A DNA stretch of 64,000 nt from Fusarium oxysporum f. sp. lycopersici 4287 (lineage: Eukaryota; Ascomycota; Sordariomycetes; Hypocreales; Nectriaceae). The notes under the pieces are model-generated. The model saw only the letters and a list, made by a program, of their open reading frames with translations, was not told where the DNA came from and made no database searches. The position numbers and the translations under genes were made by a program. Shown here in pieces: positions 46,363 through 56,416 of this stretch. Location: the NCBI RefSeq assembly GCF_000149955.1, contig NC_030986.1, positions 4,401,333 through 4,465,332 of the forward strand. The letters run 5' to 3'. Position 1 is the stretch's first letter. Every line of letters starts with the position of its first letter.

Positions 46363-46855
46363 ATTGCAGTTTTAAGGGTAATGCATGGGATTCTGATACT
46401 TTCTGATTTTATTTTCGGGGTTACCAAGGGCATAAGGCAGGAAGCAGACATAGCACACTACGACGGTAAGCAGGTACTCCGTACATGGTATAAAATTTGC
46501 TAGGTTCTACTAAGGCAATGGTTATAAAGAATGATTGATGATGAGAATACTAGAACGAAGAGCCCCATAACGTCCAGCATCCAATAATGAAAGCAGTGGG
46601 TAATAGAAGCGTTGACCTTTTCTTGATATTGCTACCAAATTGTAGTTTCTATAGATATTTCACCATGATGCCTAATCATAGACTAAGTTCGCTTGGCATC
46701 AACTAACCAATGCACAAAATCGAAATGTAGGTTGGCTTGTTATCAATTCTAGACGGCATCCCGTCATCTATATCGCTTCTATAGCAGATCTTACGCTGTT
46801 CTCTTTATGCTTTGTCGCCATCATTCAATTCTATCATTACATGCGCATCATTCGC
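46363..46855. other. Intergenic region
   Basis: About 0.5 kb between the transposon nest and the 3' end of the leftward MCR1 gene. No gene or repeat recognised. Confidence 0.5.
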
Positions 46856-48020
46856 TTAGAACTTGTACACCTGGTCCTCCTTGTAGCCAAGCTCCTTGAG
46901 GGCACCAGTCAGCTCACCCTGGTTCTTGGGGCTGACCTTGTTTCCGGAGATGGCGTTCATGAGACCGGGAGGGCCACAGACAAACAGCTTGATGTTCTCG
47001 TTCTTGGGCTCAGGGAGAACAGTCTTGAGGAGCTCCTTGGAGATGTAGCCGCTGTTGCCGACCCACTCCTTGGGGGGGTTGTCGAGGACATAGAAAGCAC
47101 GGAAACGCTGGGGGAAGGTGTTCTCGAGGTGCTCAAACTCCTTCTTCAGAAGGATGTCCTGCTCGGAGACGTTGCCAAAGACAAGGGTGACCTTGGTCTT
47201 ATCGTTGGGGTTGTTGAAAATAGCGCGAGCGAGCTGGTACATGGGGGTGATGCCAGTACCGCCGGCAATGAGGGCAATGTGGTCGTGCTTGTTCTCCTCC
47301 CAAGGGTACTTGGGCAGAGGACCCTTGATGTCGAGACGTTGGCCGGGAACAAGGTTGTGGAGGTGTGTGCTCATAGGACCGTTGGGGTACTTCTTAACGA
47401 GCAAGTCGATAAAACCCTTCTCGTCTGCAATCGTCAGTCGGCTGTGCTAAATAAATCTAATTCGGCTACATACTTTCATCGCTGATAGGGGTGTAGGGTC
47501 GGAGAGTAGCCTTCTCGTCGTTGGGACCCTTGTACTTTGTAAGAATGGCGCTGGCAACGTGCAGGCCAGAGACTTGATCGGGCTCGGGAAGCTCAAAGCG
47601 TAGACGCTTGGTGTTGTGGTTGACAAGCTCAACATCCGAAAGCTTGAGGGAAACGAAACCCTGGTCACCACCAGTGAAGGCCTTCTTGGGCTCAACACCA
47701 ACGGCCTGCTTCACATCAGCAGCAGCAGCCGCAGCAGAGGGAGCTCCGCTCTTGCTGAAGTACCAGTAACCAGCACCTCCGACGGCAGCAGCTCCAGCGG
47801 CGTAGAGGATAGCATTGGAACCTCCAGCGCCTCCAGCCTCGGTGGCATATCGACGAACAGACTAAAAAGTAAGTTAGTTAAGCTTCGCGACGAGCAATTG
47901 AGGATGATGTAGTTCAGATTGATAATCCGAAACAGACCATGGAGGGGCGCAAATGCGCGTGACGAGAAAAAAACGTACCCTCAAAGGCTGAGCAGCGCGG
48001 AATGCAGATCGGGCGAACAT
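46856..48020 (-). CDS. MCR1: Mitochondrial NADH-cytochrome b5 reductase, 332 aa
   Basis: Exons leftward: 48020-47979, 47861-47474 and 47424-46856. Introns of 117 and 49 nt are GT-AG and keep the frame. The N-terminus ([23 protein letters not shown]) is an Arg-rich mitochondrial targeting sequence. It is followed by a hydrophobic anchor ([19 protein letters not shown]), the layout of yeast Mcr1 at the outer membrane and intermembrane space. The FAD-binding motif [10 protein letters not shown] and the NADH-binding motifs [10 protein letters not shown] and FVCGPPGLM are intact. The enzyme passes electrons from NADH to cytochrome b5 or similar acceptors and supports sterol synthesis and antioxidant defence. 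Its length matches the family. It lies about 500 bp from the transposon nest and shows no damage. Confidence 0.96.
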
Positions 48021-48905
48021 CTTGACTTGATTATGAGGTCAATTGAAGGTCAATTGGCCAGAAGTAGAGAATGAGAGGTTGTTGCTGGTATCGTCTGAAG
48101 AGCTAGAGAAGCGGGCGTATCCAGGTATTCCGAAATCGCGACGGAACGAGAGATGACGTTATGAGTCACGTGATATCCCGGACAAAGCACGTCAACTCTG
48201 GGAACCCGGCCGTAGATATCTTCGCTCGCTTGTTGTATGATGTGATATAACGAGCTTGGATGTAGACGAGCGCTAGATTTTGCTCTAGTAATGATTGCGT
48301 GATGGCTTGTCTCGGGGGATGTAGTACAAGTAACTTGACAATAAGCAATCTCCAATCAACTTATGTCATGTCTATTTCTCCATCTTCCAAGCTTTTTAGC
48401 TTCGGCAATACGATACAGGCTCTTAAAAGGAAGGTTTAGGTTAACAAGGGGAACTCGGTTATTTTATGATGGGTGCATCAGGATATACTATCTTAATAGG
48501 TTCATATATAGATTACCGAAACATCGGCCTTTTATTACTGCGATATAGCACTAACCCCGTCCAACACCACTTTCATCTTCTCTGAATCTCTCGGTAGTTC
48601 CCCTTGAAACTCCTTTTTCTCATTACCTAGCTCAACAGATCTCTGTATTCATTGATCTCTGTCCTCCGTCATAACTCCATACAGCCAATCTAGATAACTT
48701 TTGCCCTTAAACAAGACTGAGAACATTGCCGTCTCCCATCATGCCAACATGGCATATTTATACATAATCTCAAGTCACCTGTTGACGGCGGTCGGAGTTT
48801 GCTGTGGTATTATTGGTATATTCGCCCGCTCCATTAGAAGAATACATCGAATCGTGAACGTCTCTTCAAGCATGGCATGCAATTCGTTATTATTCAATCA
48901 CCATA
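48021..48905. other. Intergenic region
   Basis: The promoter region of MCR1 and the 3' flank of the leftward SH3 gene. Only short ORFs without motifs. Confidence 0.5.
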
Positions 48906-50435
48906 TCACCTTTCCTCTCCTCTCACTTCCTCACAGCCCCCTGGCTCGACCAACTCCATTGGTGGCTTCGTCTGTACTGGTGTAACATTCGAGTCCCTCT
49001 TTGTTCCACTGTCGTGACTCTCCCTCCTCAAAATACCAGTATCTTGAGGCTGAGCAATCGTCGGTGTGTTTGCTTGGCTACCTCCCCGTTGCCCGTGATA
49101 GTGAATAACTTGGGGAGGCGGTTGTCCGGAGTGGAGGCCCAGTTGCTCAGTGGGATACGGGTCAAGGTCTTTGCTCGAGGTCGAGAACATCGACACGATT
49201 GGCTGATGGTACCCGTTAGTCGCATTGCTGGAAGATGGAGTATGGCCATATTGACCGCTATGCTCCGCTTGAGTAGGTGTGCCCACATCAGGGGAGCCAG
49301 TTCCCTCCACAAGGTGGCCAGCCAAGCTGTTCATTCCTCCCTCGATATCGCGAAGTAGTCGGACATACTCCTCGGGCACCAGGCCGCTTTCCTGCGTCTT
49401 CGGATCCTCAGCCACCAGCCAGCCTTGCCCGTGCCGGTACGACACCCAGATAATCTGGCCCTCAACTAGAGGCAATTCGTTCTCGTTTTCCCGCTCGAAA
49501 TCGAACAGGGCGACGGCCTTGCCGTGGAACTCCTCGTCCGGCGATGTAATAGTAAACTGGTAATCTCGTGAATAGCGAGACTGGTCCTCGTCATTGTAGC
49601 CTGGAGACGATGGGGAACTGTCAGACTCGGGCTGATAGTACTCACCGCCCTCGGCAGCCCGGGGTTGCTGGGCAATGTGATATGCCCGACTGTGTCTTGC
49701 CTGCTCTGGAGGATATGTAACAAAATCTCCACCAGGGCCGTTGGCCTCGCCGCCGTTATTGACATAATATGTTTCGCTACCGTCTCCGCTAGTTCCCATA
49801 TAGTAACCCCGCTCATGATCATAGTTCGAAGAATGCATATCAAGATCGCGACCTGTCCTCCCCCTTAGCGTTGTCGCTGCCGAGGTTGACTTATGCTTGC
49901 GGTGGCGTGTAGCTACAACAGGGCTTTGCAGATCCTCGTCTTCGCTATATGGGGGCCCACCGTCGAATTGGATGGGGGCCAAATCATGGCCACGGTTGAA
50001 TCCATCTGTACCCCACGACTCCCAAGGCATACGTGTTTCCCACGACACTGGGGGATCTGATAACCTACGATGCTCGCTTGCGGGCGTTGTCATACCGGAA
50101 GGCGGTCCCGAAGGTTCTGGCGGCGGCCCATAGTGCAGAGGATGAGTAGCAGGGTACGCAAAGTCCCGCACTTGAGTATATGAGAGAGTCGAGGGGAACA
50201 TCGGAAACATATGTGAGGTCGGACGGGATCTCGTAGGCAGAGAGCCCGTCGAGTATTGGGAAAGTCGGCTTCTGGACACGTGGGACATTGGTCGCGATTG
50301 TATGCTTCGGCGCGAAGGCGGAGAGGTGATTAGAGGTGGCAGCGCGGGGTGATTAGGGTTCGGAGAAGAGGATGCGGCTGCTGAAGGAGAGATCACTGGA
50401 GAAGAAGTCGTAGACATTACTGCCGTTGTCGACAT
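48906..50435 (-). CDS. NBP2: SH3-domain adaptor, NBP2-like, 509 aa
   Basis: A single-exon gene read from the ATG at 50435. The first 280 residues are Ser/Pro-rich and disordered. A single SH3 domain lies at about residues 305-360: GKAVALFDFERENENELPLVEGQIIWV, then GWLVAEDP and GLVPEEYVRLL, with the ALYDF-like, Glu-rich RT loop, Trp and Pro-x-x-Tyr landmarks. In yeast, Nbp2 is an SH3 adaptor that brings the phosphatase Ptc1 to MAP kinase pathways such as HOG. Assignment to NBP2 rests on the SH3 sequence and fungal gene architecture, not on a search. The C-terminal 150 residues are low complexity. The frame stays open another 165 codons upstream, to 50930, so the start could lie earlier. Confidence 0.82.
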   Translation of the reverse strand: MSTTAVMSTTSSPVISPSAAASSSPNPNHPALPPLITSPPSRRSIQSRPMSHVSRSRLSQYSTGSLPTRSRPTSHMFPMFPSTLSYTQVRDFAYPATHPLHYGPPPEPSGPPSGMTTPASEHRRLSDPPVSWETRMPWESWGTDGFNRGHDLAPIQFDGGPPYSEDEDLQSPVVATRHRKHKSTSAATTLRGRTGRDLDMHSSNYDHERGYYMGTSGDGSETYYVNNGGEANGPGGDFVTYPPEQARHSRAYHIAQQPRAAEGGEYYQPESDSSPSSPGYNDEDQSRYSRDYQFTITSPDEEFHGKAVALFDFERENENELPLVEGQIIWVSYRHGQGWLVAEDPKTQESGLVPEEYVRLLRDIEGGMNSLAGHLVEGTGSPDVGTPTQAEHSGQYGHTPSSSNATNGYHQPIVSMFSTSSKDLDPYPTEQLGLHSGQPPPQVIHYHGQRGGSQANTPTIAQPQDTGILRRESHDSGTKRDSNVTPVQTKPPMELVEPGGCEEVRGEER

Positions 50436-50930
50436 GCCTTTTAGGAAAAGGTCTAGCGACAGTCGTGCGATCTGGCGCACGCGGCCGCGCAACCGCCGAA
50501 GGATGAGCGTGCAGCAGAGAAGGTCTCGCGGGGCTGCAGTAAGACTGACAGTTAGACGGTGCGCTAAAGAACTAGGTATCGGCAGCGAGATTGAAGCGGC
50601 AAAATGTTTGGAAAAAAGCGATCTCTGCACTGGAGAGCTCGATGCGATATTTTGATTTGCGTTTGTAATGCTCGACGCTCGAAGTTGGTCTCGTTCGAGT
50701 TGAGCTGTCGAGGCGGCGGACGTCAAGTCAGCCGTAGCGCTAAGGCGTGAGCCAGCAAGGGCTCCAGTCGAGTTCCAAGTATAATAGTCAACGCTGAGCC
50801 AAGCCCTAATGCAGATTATGCCAGACGACCAGTCGTCAGGCGACAAAGCACGAGATGAGTCGGTTACAAGTGTGGAGTGGGAGTGCGAAGGAGCGTAGAG
50901 AAGCAGAAGCAGAAGCAGAAGTAATAGCAA
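50436..50930 (-). other. Open upstream extension of the SH3 gene
   Basis: The same frame has no stop for 165 codons before the chosen start. It begins with a run of ten Leu from a (CTTCTG)-like repeat (plus-strand AGAAGC near 50900). The translated composition (SAASTAQLERDQLRASS) is not strongly protein-like. It may be leader sequence with a GC-rich bias, or a true N-terminus. Confidence 0.4.
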
Positions 50931-53845
50931 CTGGACAGAAACAGAAACAGAACAGAAGAGAAAACAATGCCCTGGTCTTGCTGCCGGTGCTCGGGAACAA
51001 GGGCACCACGCTGTACAGTAGCTGTCTGATCAAAAATGCCTGCGCTTGCGCTCTAGGCGAGGCGAGAAACCAAAGAGGGCCTGGCCTGGGCTGAACTGAA
51101 CTGGGGTAGGATGTGATCCCAAGATGGATTGTGATGAGTGTGAGGTGAAGTTAGGTTAGAGAAGCGAGCGAGGAAGGCCATCAATCGATGGATTGCCCAC
51201 CTTAGCAATCCTCGCGAGAAGTGACCTGGGGGAGACAGTACTGTACCCGGTAAGGTCGCCCGTTGGCACGTCCGGGCCCGGGACCTGGAGGCTGTAGTGG
51301 GGCACAATTGGGCGCAATAGTGCACCACACCACTGAAGCAAGCGCCTTACGCACCAATCCGACTGGTCAGGGGTCTTAGATCAAGCGAGTCAGCGCCTGT
51401 AAGTCGGAGAGAAGGAGCCCAATGAGACCCGAATATGAATGAAATGTTTCTGTCAGTTGTCGCCGCTTGCTCTTTGGGCGCTAGCAAGCAGGAGACTGTT
51501 GTGGGATGATGTTAGTAACGAGTTAATATGCAAGTGAGAAGAGATATCAGGGTAATGGAAGAGACCTCCTGTTGGCTCAATGTGACATCCAACGGTCGGG
51601 CAGTTCCCAAATGAGGGGTATGCTTGACTAAATTTCCAGCATTTAGACCTAAATTTAGGATCAAAGATAAAAGTCATTGTAAACTTTCCATGATGACACA
51701 TTGATAACCTATTCTACGTGTTTACTGGTATAACGGTTTATGGTTATTATTTAGCTGTTAGCTGGTCATCATGCCCAGGTTGATAAATTCCTTACCTATA
51801 TCTTTTGGACAAAGCATGTGCCTCCATCCCAACCCTGGAGGAGCCGCATCTCATCCGGCCCATCTGATTAATTAAATTCAGGTTGTAACAACCAAAGGCG
51901 CCACACAATCATTTGCACTTGTCTTTAGACCCTCTACCCTGCTTCAACCCCTCTGAAACCTTGATCCTTTCTCGATCTCCCTCGTGTTCATCCCGAAAAG
52001 ATGACTGTCGTCGTCTTGCATGCGCATGCGCATACGCACACACAATACGGTAAACCCAACAAGACGTACGACAACTCTGAACGAGGATCTCCCTGTATAC
52101 CCACCCGGGCCGTTGGAACCTCAATCTGGAAAGGTGACCCTGTTCATCTCTACTTGGTATGGATGGATACAGGAAAGTAAACTCAGCTGGCAAATGGATC
52201 AGGCCGGGCTGCCATGGATGTAATCTCCGGTTATTGCGTCGTTGCTGTCGCAATAAAATAATCCTCTCTGTTTATTCAGGCTTCTCTGGAAATTACTGTC
52301 ATCATGGTGTGCAGGATCATGAAACTAGACCCCGAAGGTTGTATGGCAGGGGCATCTAGATCGATGTTGGTTACGTAGCGAGCTGGCAACAAGGCAAAAA
52401 CGAACAAGGTCATCATGGCATGTAGTGATCCTCTTGCTAGGTATACACGCGTATGTTTTTTTTCTTATTGTTTATGGTGCTTCGATGATCTCGTTCCAGG
52501 TTCTTTACCTGGGTCATTATCCGCGATCTCCTCCCGGCGGCCGAGGTTTTGATGCCTTCTGAGTCCCGTCCACAAACCCGTTCAGTACGGAACCAATTCT
52601 GCATCTGGTGCCAAGTTGGTGTAGTGTAATTGGGTCTGCAGGGTTATCACAGGTGAAAGAGAGATGCAGTATAGCAACCACCTGGTGATTTCATACTAAC
52701 CAGGCATGAGGCTTAAAATGTCAACATTGTCTATTTGACACAACTTGAGATTTAGAGTTATTTTCCCCAAACCCAACAAACTCAACAAAGCGCCGTGTTC
52801 TCTCTCTTCTTTTCCCAAGACCACACTTTTTTTAAGGGAACAGAAAAGACCACCGCGGTGCCCTTGGGTCCCCCGGGAGGTTTTTTTTTCTGGGGAAAAA
52901 ATTGGGTGTTCTCGGGGATGGCGCCCCACAAAGCTCTTTTTTTTTCGGTTTTGGCGGGTTTTTTAAACACAAAACCCTTCCCGGATAAATTTCGGGGGGG
53001 AAATTCCTTCTTTGGGCCCTTTAAGAACCAAAAAGAAAATATTTAATTTTTTGGTTTACCCCGGGCCCCCCCCCCCCCCCCCCCCGAATTTCAACTCTCT
53101 AATCAAGGGCAAAGAAGTTGTACAGTACTGTAACTGAGCGTCACGTGACCTCCTATTGGTTGCTAAGTGAACGCTAATATGATATCCTTTGTAGCCTACA
53201 AACACAAGTAGGAATAATATGCAATCCAATTTGAAGGTTAGACAAACTCATGGTTTTAGTACCTAAACATCAAAACTACAACTACGGTTATTACTAATCA
53301 TCTTAGAGCATTGGTTCAGCTTAACTTAGTACACACAGGCTGGCAAATACCAAGAACTGGATGATAGCGACCTACGTGGTTTGCTGACTCATCCACTCAT
53401 GCCGAATTTTAGCCGGAAGCTAGCGTCAGCTCGCCCTAGCTTAACTTTTCCCGACTTCACAACAATTCAAAACCCAACCACTTCTTTCAATAAACATCAT
53501 CAGACTGCGTCGCGTACCAAAGGAACGGTGCAACGATGACATGAAGTGACTGTTGGTGTGCCAACTTGAGACTCAAAGCTGGGTAAGTAGGCAAACGAAC
53601 GATTTCCTTTTCTTTCATGATGAGTTTAACATATTGGAGCTGTCTGAATTTCTTTGCTGAAAAGACACTTTATACGCTTTTTTATCTGATGATGAACCTG
53701 CACTTCTCTTGCAACTTGCGCTTCCTTGAATGCAATGCACTAACACAGTGCCTCACAGTCTATCGTTCTGTCTCTTCAAAGCATGCCACGCGCCTTTCCG
53801 CCCGCCAACGACCTCGTTTTCTCGCCCGGCTAGGAACTCGAAAAT
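50931..53845. other. Intergenic region with suspect sequence
   Basis: Almost 3 kb without a supported gene. The first kilobase is probably the promoter of the SH3 gene. It contains a CCTAAATTTAGGAT-type word near 51650 and a block of abnormal homopolymers at 52780-53085, described separately. The last 300 bp are the SSU72 upstream region. Confidence 0.5.
52780..53085. other. Homopolymer-ridden, probably unreliable sequence
   Basis: In about 300 bp nearly every run is stretched: T8-T9, A6, G7, GGGCCC-type blocks and a C20 run at 53066-53085, with sharp composition change on both sides. This pattern resembles the low-quality tail of a read carried into the consensus, not natural low complexity. 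ORFs here are artefacts. Confidence 0.7.
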
Positions 53846-54669
53846 ATGGAGGTTGCCAACGGTGGCTCTTCGGCCCAGAGCCAGAATGGCTCATCTGAAA
53901 GCAACAGCGGATACAAACTCAAGTTTTGCACTGTATGTGCTAGCAACAACAATCGGTTCGTAGATGCGTGTCTCATTTCCGACAGCTTTGTGCTAATGTT
54001 CATCCTGAAGCTCCATGGAAGCACATTTACGGCTATCCCAGGCTGACTATCCTGTCATCTCCTTCGGCACTGGTTCTCTCGTCCGCCTGCCTGGGCCCTA
54101 CCATTACCCAACCTAATGTGTATCACTTTTACAAAACTTCTTATGACAGTATGTTCAAGGAGCTTGAATCCAAGGATGCTCGGCTGTACAAGAACAACGG
54201 CATCCTTAACATGTTGAACCGTAACCGTGGCGTCAAATGGGGCCCAGAACGCTGGCAAGACTGGCAAGTTGGTGTACCTCGCCTGCAACATGCTAAGGAC
54301 CGTGGCAGCGAGGGTACTGAAGGTGGTCTAGTCGATATTGTCATCACCTGTGAAGAGCGATGCTGGGATGCTGTTGTCGATGATCTCCTTAACAGGGGTT
54401 CACCACTCAACCGACCTGTCCATGTCATCAATGTCGAGATCAAGGATAACCACGAAGAGGCCGCCATTGGTGGGCAGGGTATCTTGGATCTTGCGAACTC
54501 TCTCAACGCGGCTGCTCGTGAAGAGCGTGACGCTGTTGGTGCTTCGTCCTTTGACAATGGTTCTGCCTCAAGCAGAGCTTCCTTTGATGAGCGAGTACCT
54601 GATATTCTGGCTTCATGGCAGGAAAGGTGGCCCAATCTGCCAGCGACCTGGACCGTTGCTTGGTTCTAA
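53846..54669 (+). CDS. SSU72: RNA polymerase II CTD phosphatase SSU72, with a 1-nt frameshift
   Basis: Exon 1 is 53846-53955 and exon 2 is 54011-54669, with a 55-nt intron (GTTCGT...CTGAAG). Exon 1 ends in the catalytic loop CASNNNR (C31-x5-R37) and exon 2 continues SMEAH, reconstructing the CX5RS signature of the Ssu72 tyrosine-phosphatase-like fold. Ssu72 removes Ser5 phosphate from the polymerase CTD and works in the cleavage and polyadenylation factor. After RLPGP the frame is lost: GGGCCC at 54093-54098 has one base too many, and reading continues in the +1 frame as [10 protein letters not shown] to the stop. With one C fewer the protein is 255 residues, normal for fungi. The gene is essential in yeast, so a sequencing or assembly error is the likeliest cause. 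The N gap lies 310 bp downstream. Confidence 0.88.
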
Positions 54670-54978
54670 TCCGCGTAAAACCACAATCATACTACACATC
54701 TTGTGATGCGACTGCAATACCACACGACGAAGGCCTCGGGTGCTGAAGTAATCCAGCATCTCGGTAGGCGGTATACGCAAGTTTGCAAAGATATAGATCT
54801 ATCCCCGGGATGGACAGTAGGATGAACTTCAGTGGCTTGGGGGGGAGATTTGCTTCTTGCTTTTAATCGTAGATACCCGAGACCCGGTGCAGTCGGAGTT
54901 GAGTTTTTTTGTGACAAGCCATGAGACCGCCAACAACCCGCTTAGGAAGGGCTTTCGTTGCCTTTTGCATGATGCTCC

Positions 54979-55111
54979 NNNNNNNNNNNNNNNNNNNNNN
55001 NNNNNNNNNNNNNNNNNNNNNNNNNNNNNNNNNNNNNNNNNNNNNNNNNNNNNNNNNNNNNNNNNNNNNNNNNNNNNNNNNNNNNNNNNNNNNNNNNNNN
55101 NNNNNNNNNNN
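54979..55111. other. Assembly gap, 133 N
   Basis: A run of 133 undetermined bases. ORFs spanning it are meaningless. Confidence 0.99.
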
Positions 55112-55552
55112 CTAAAGGGCTCCAGCCCCTTCACATGTCACTATTATCACAAAATCCCATGCGCAGCTGAATATGGATAATACCCTCATCACGGTTCACC
55201 CAACCTTCCCATTGCCCGGCCATTCCGTTACTATCCCCGAAGGAGTTTCGCGATCAAGGAGATCCTGTACGGTTGCTTGAGGGACCCCCACAGTGTATTA
55301 GGCGATACCTTTCATAGGCAGATAAGAAGCGTCGATCACAAACCGGCTTCAAAATTATATGAAGATTGTCCAGACTGCATGGATAGTGAGCGTTTCAGGG
55401 AAGACTGATCAAGATTGATCTCGTTCAAATCGGAAAAGGGTTTGAACTCGATCACACAACAGATGGCGCTGGCGATCATTTTAGCACAGCTACTTGTAGT
55501 TATGTACAATTCATGTAAAGCGGCCAAGGGGAGGCAAGAAAACTTCAGACCT

Positions 55553-55650
55553 CTATCCTAAGTGATAAAAAGACTTAGGCCTTAAATTAGATATTTTTGG
55601 CACCTTGATTTCACGTCCGAAGTTTTCTTGCTTCCCAGGGGCGACATTTG
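55553..55650 (+). repeat. Dispersed CCTAA/TTAGG repeat, copy 3
   Basis: TATCCTAAGTGATAAAAAGACTTAGG at the start matches copies 1 and 2. The end (TTTTTGGCACC ... AAGTTTTCTTGCTTCCCAGGGG) matches the same 3' block. The middle is shortened. Confidence 0.6.
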
Positions 55651-56072
55651 TAACTGGTATAGCGATGCTGATGTGTTGACTCTCCAATGACGAATATGCC
55701 ATGATGAGTCCTAAGGAGGCAGCTTGCATGACGGGTCAATGGCTGTCATTCAGTAGCATGGAAGTCCTTGTTATAGGCTCAGGGGTATTCAAGAGGCAAC
55801 CAGTCGATATGGACCTCGTCTTATTATTCGAAGCCGCGTAATGGGAACGAACAGTACGGGAATCTAAATTAGTGCGGACGCCACAGCTTTGTTTGGTGGA
55901 TCGTTATCTCAGGAGTTTGGGTGGTGTGAACGACGATTCATCAGTTGATAGCTGTTAATCCATACACCTGAATGGTTTTAGACCTGCAAATACCAAGATT
56001 TTACCATAGGGTATGGGAAGAAAACCTCTGATGTAAATCAAGTGCAAAAAAGAACTAATTCAAGGGCTACTA

Positions 56073-56149
56073 TATTTTTCCTAAATCTACCTAAATTCTT
56101 TTGGCATTATGATATGAGCCTGGAGTTTTCTTGCCCCCCCCCCCCCCCC
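56073..56149 (+). repeat. Dispersed repeat fragment, copy 4, ending in a C16 run
   Basis: TTTTTCCTAAATCTACCTAAATTCTTTTGGCA followed by GGAGTTTTCTTGCCCC keeps the two conserved blocks. The run of 16 C at 56134-56149 lies where other copies have CTCCC or TTCCC and may be over-called. Confidence 0.5.
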
Positions 56150-56416
56150 GCCCTACCCCCCTGGGTAAGTTTTGGAAGCCTCTCGGATGCTCTTATCCTT
56201 GCTTGTAACTTGGAAGAAGCATTCGTTTGCCGCTTTATATGCAATTGAATCCTACTCGCCCATCCGCGGGGAGCTCGACTGGTGACCCGCGGAGCCCGCA
56301 TCCTTCAGAAACCAGATAAAACAAAGCGAAAAACCAATTGCCGTGATACTCGTGAATGAAATAGAGTTCGAAAATAATAGCGATTTCATGGCACTTTGAG
56401 CAGCATATACGTTAAA

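Larger units (their letters stand above)
54670..56416. other. Intergenic region containing the assembly gap
   Basis: Between SSU72 and the acetyltransferase. Contains the N gap, two dispersed-repeat copies and a C16 run. No gene supported, though one could be hidden in the gap. Confidence 0.5.

Noticed and set aside
52696..53046. Overlapping ORFs on both strands in the homopolymer-rich block
   Set aside because: The underlying sequence is probably unreliable, and the translations are Lys/Gly/Phe runs.
54829..55180. ORFs spanning the run of N
   Set aside because: The frame through undetermined bases is arbitrary.
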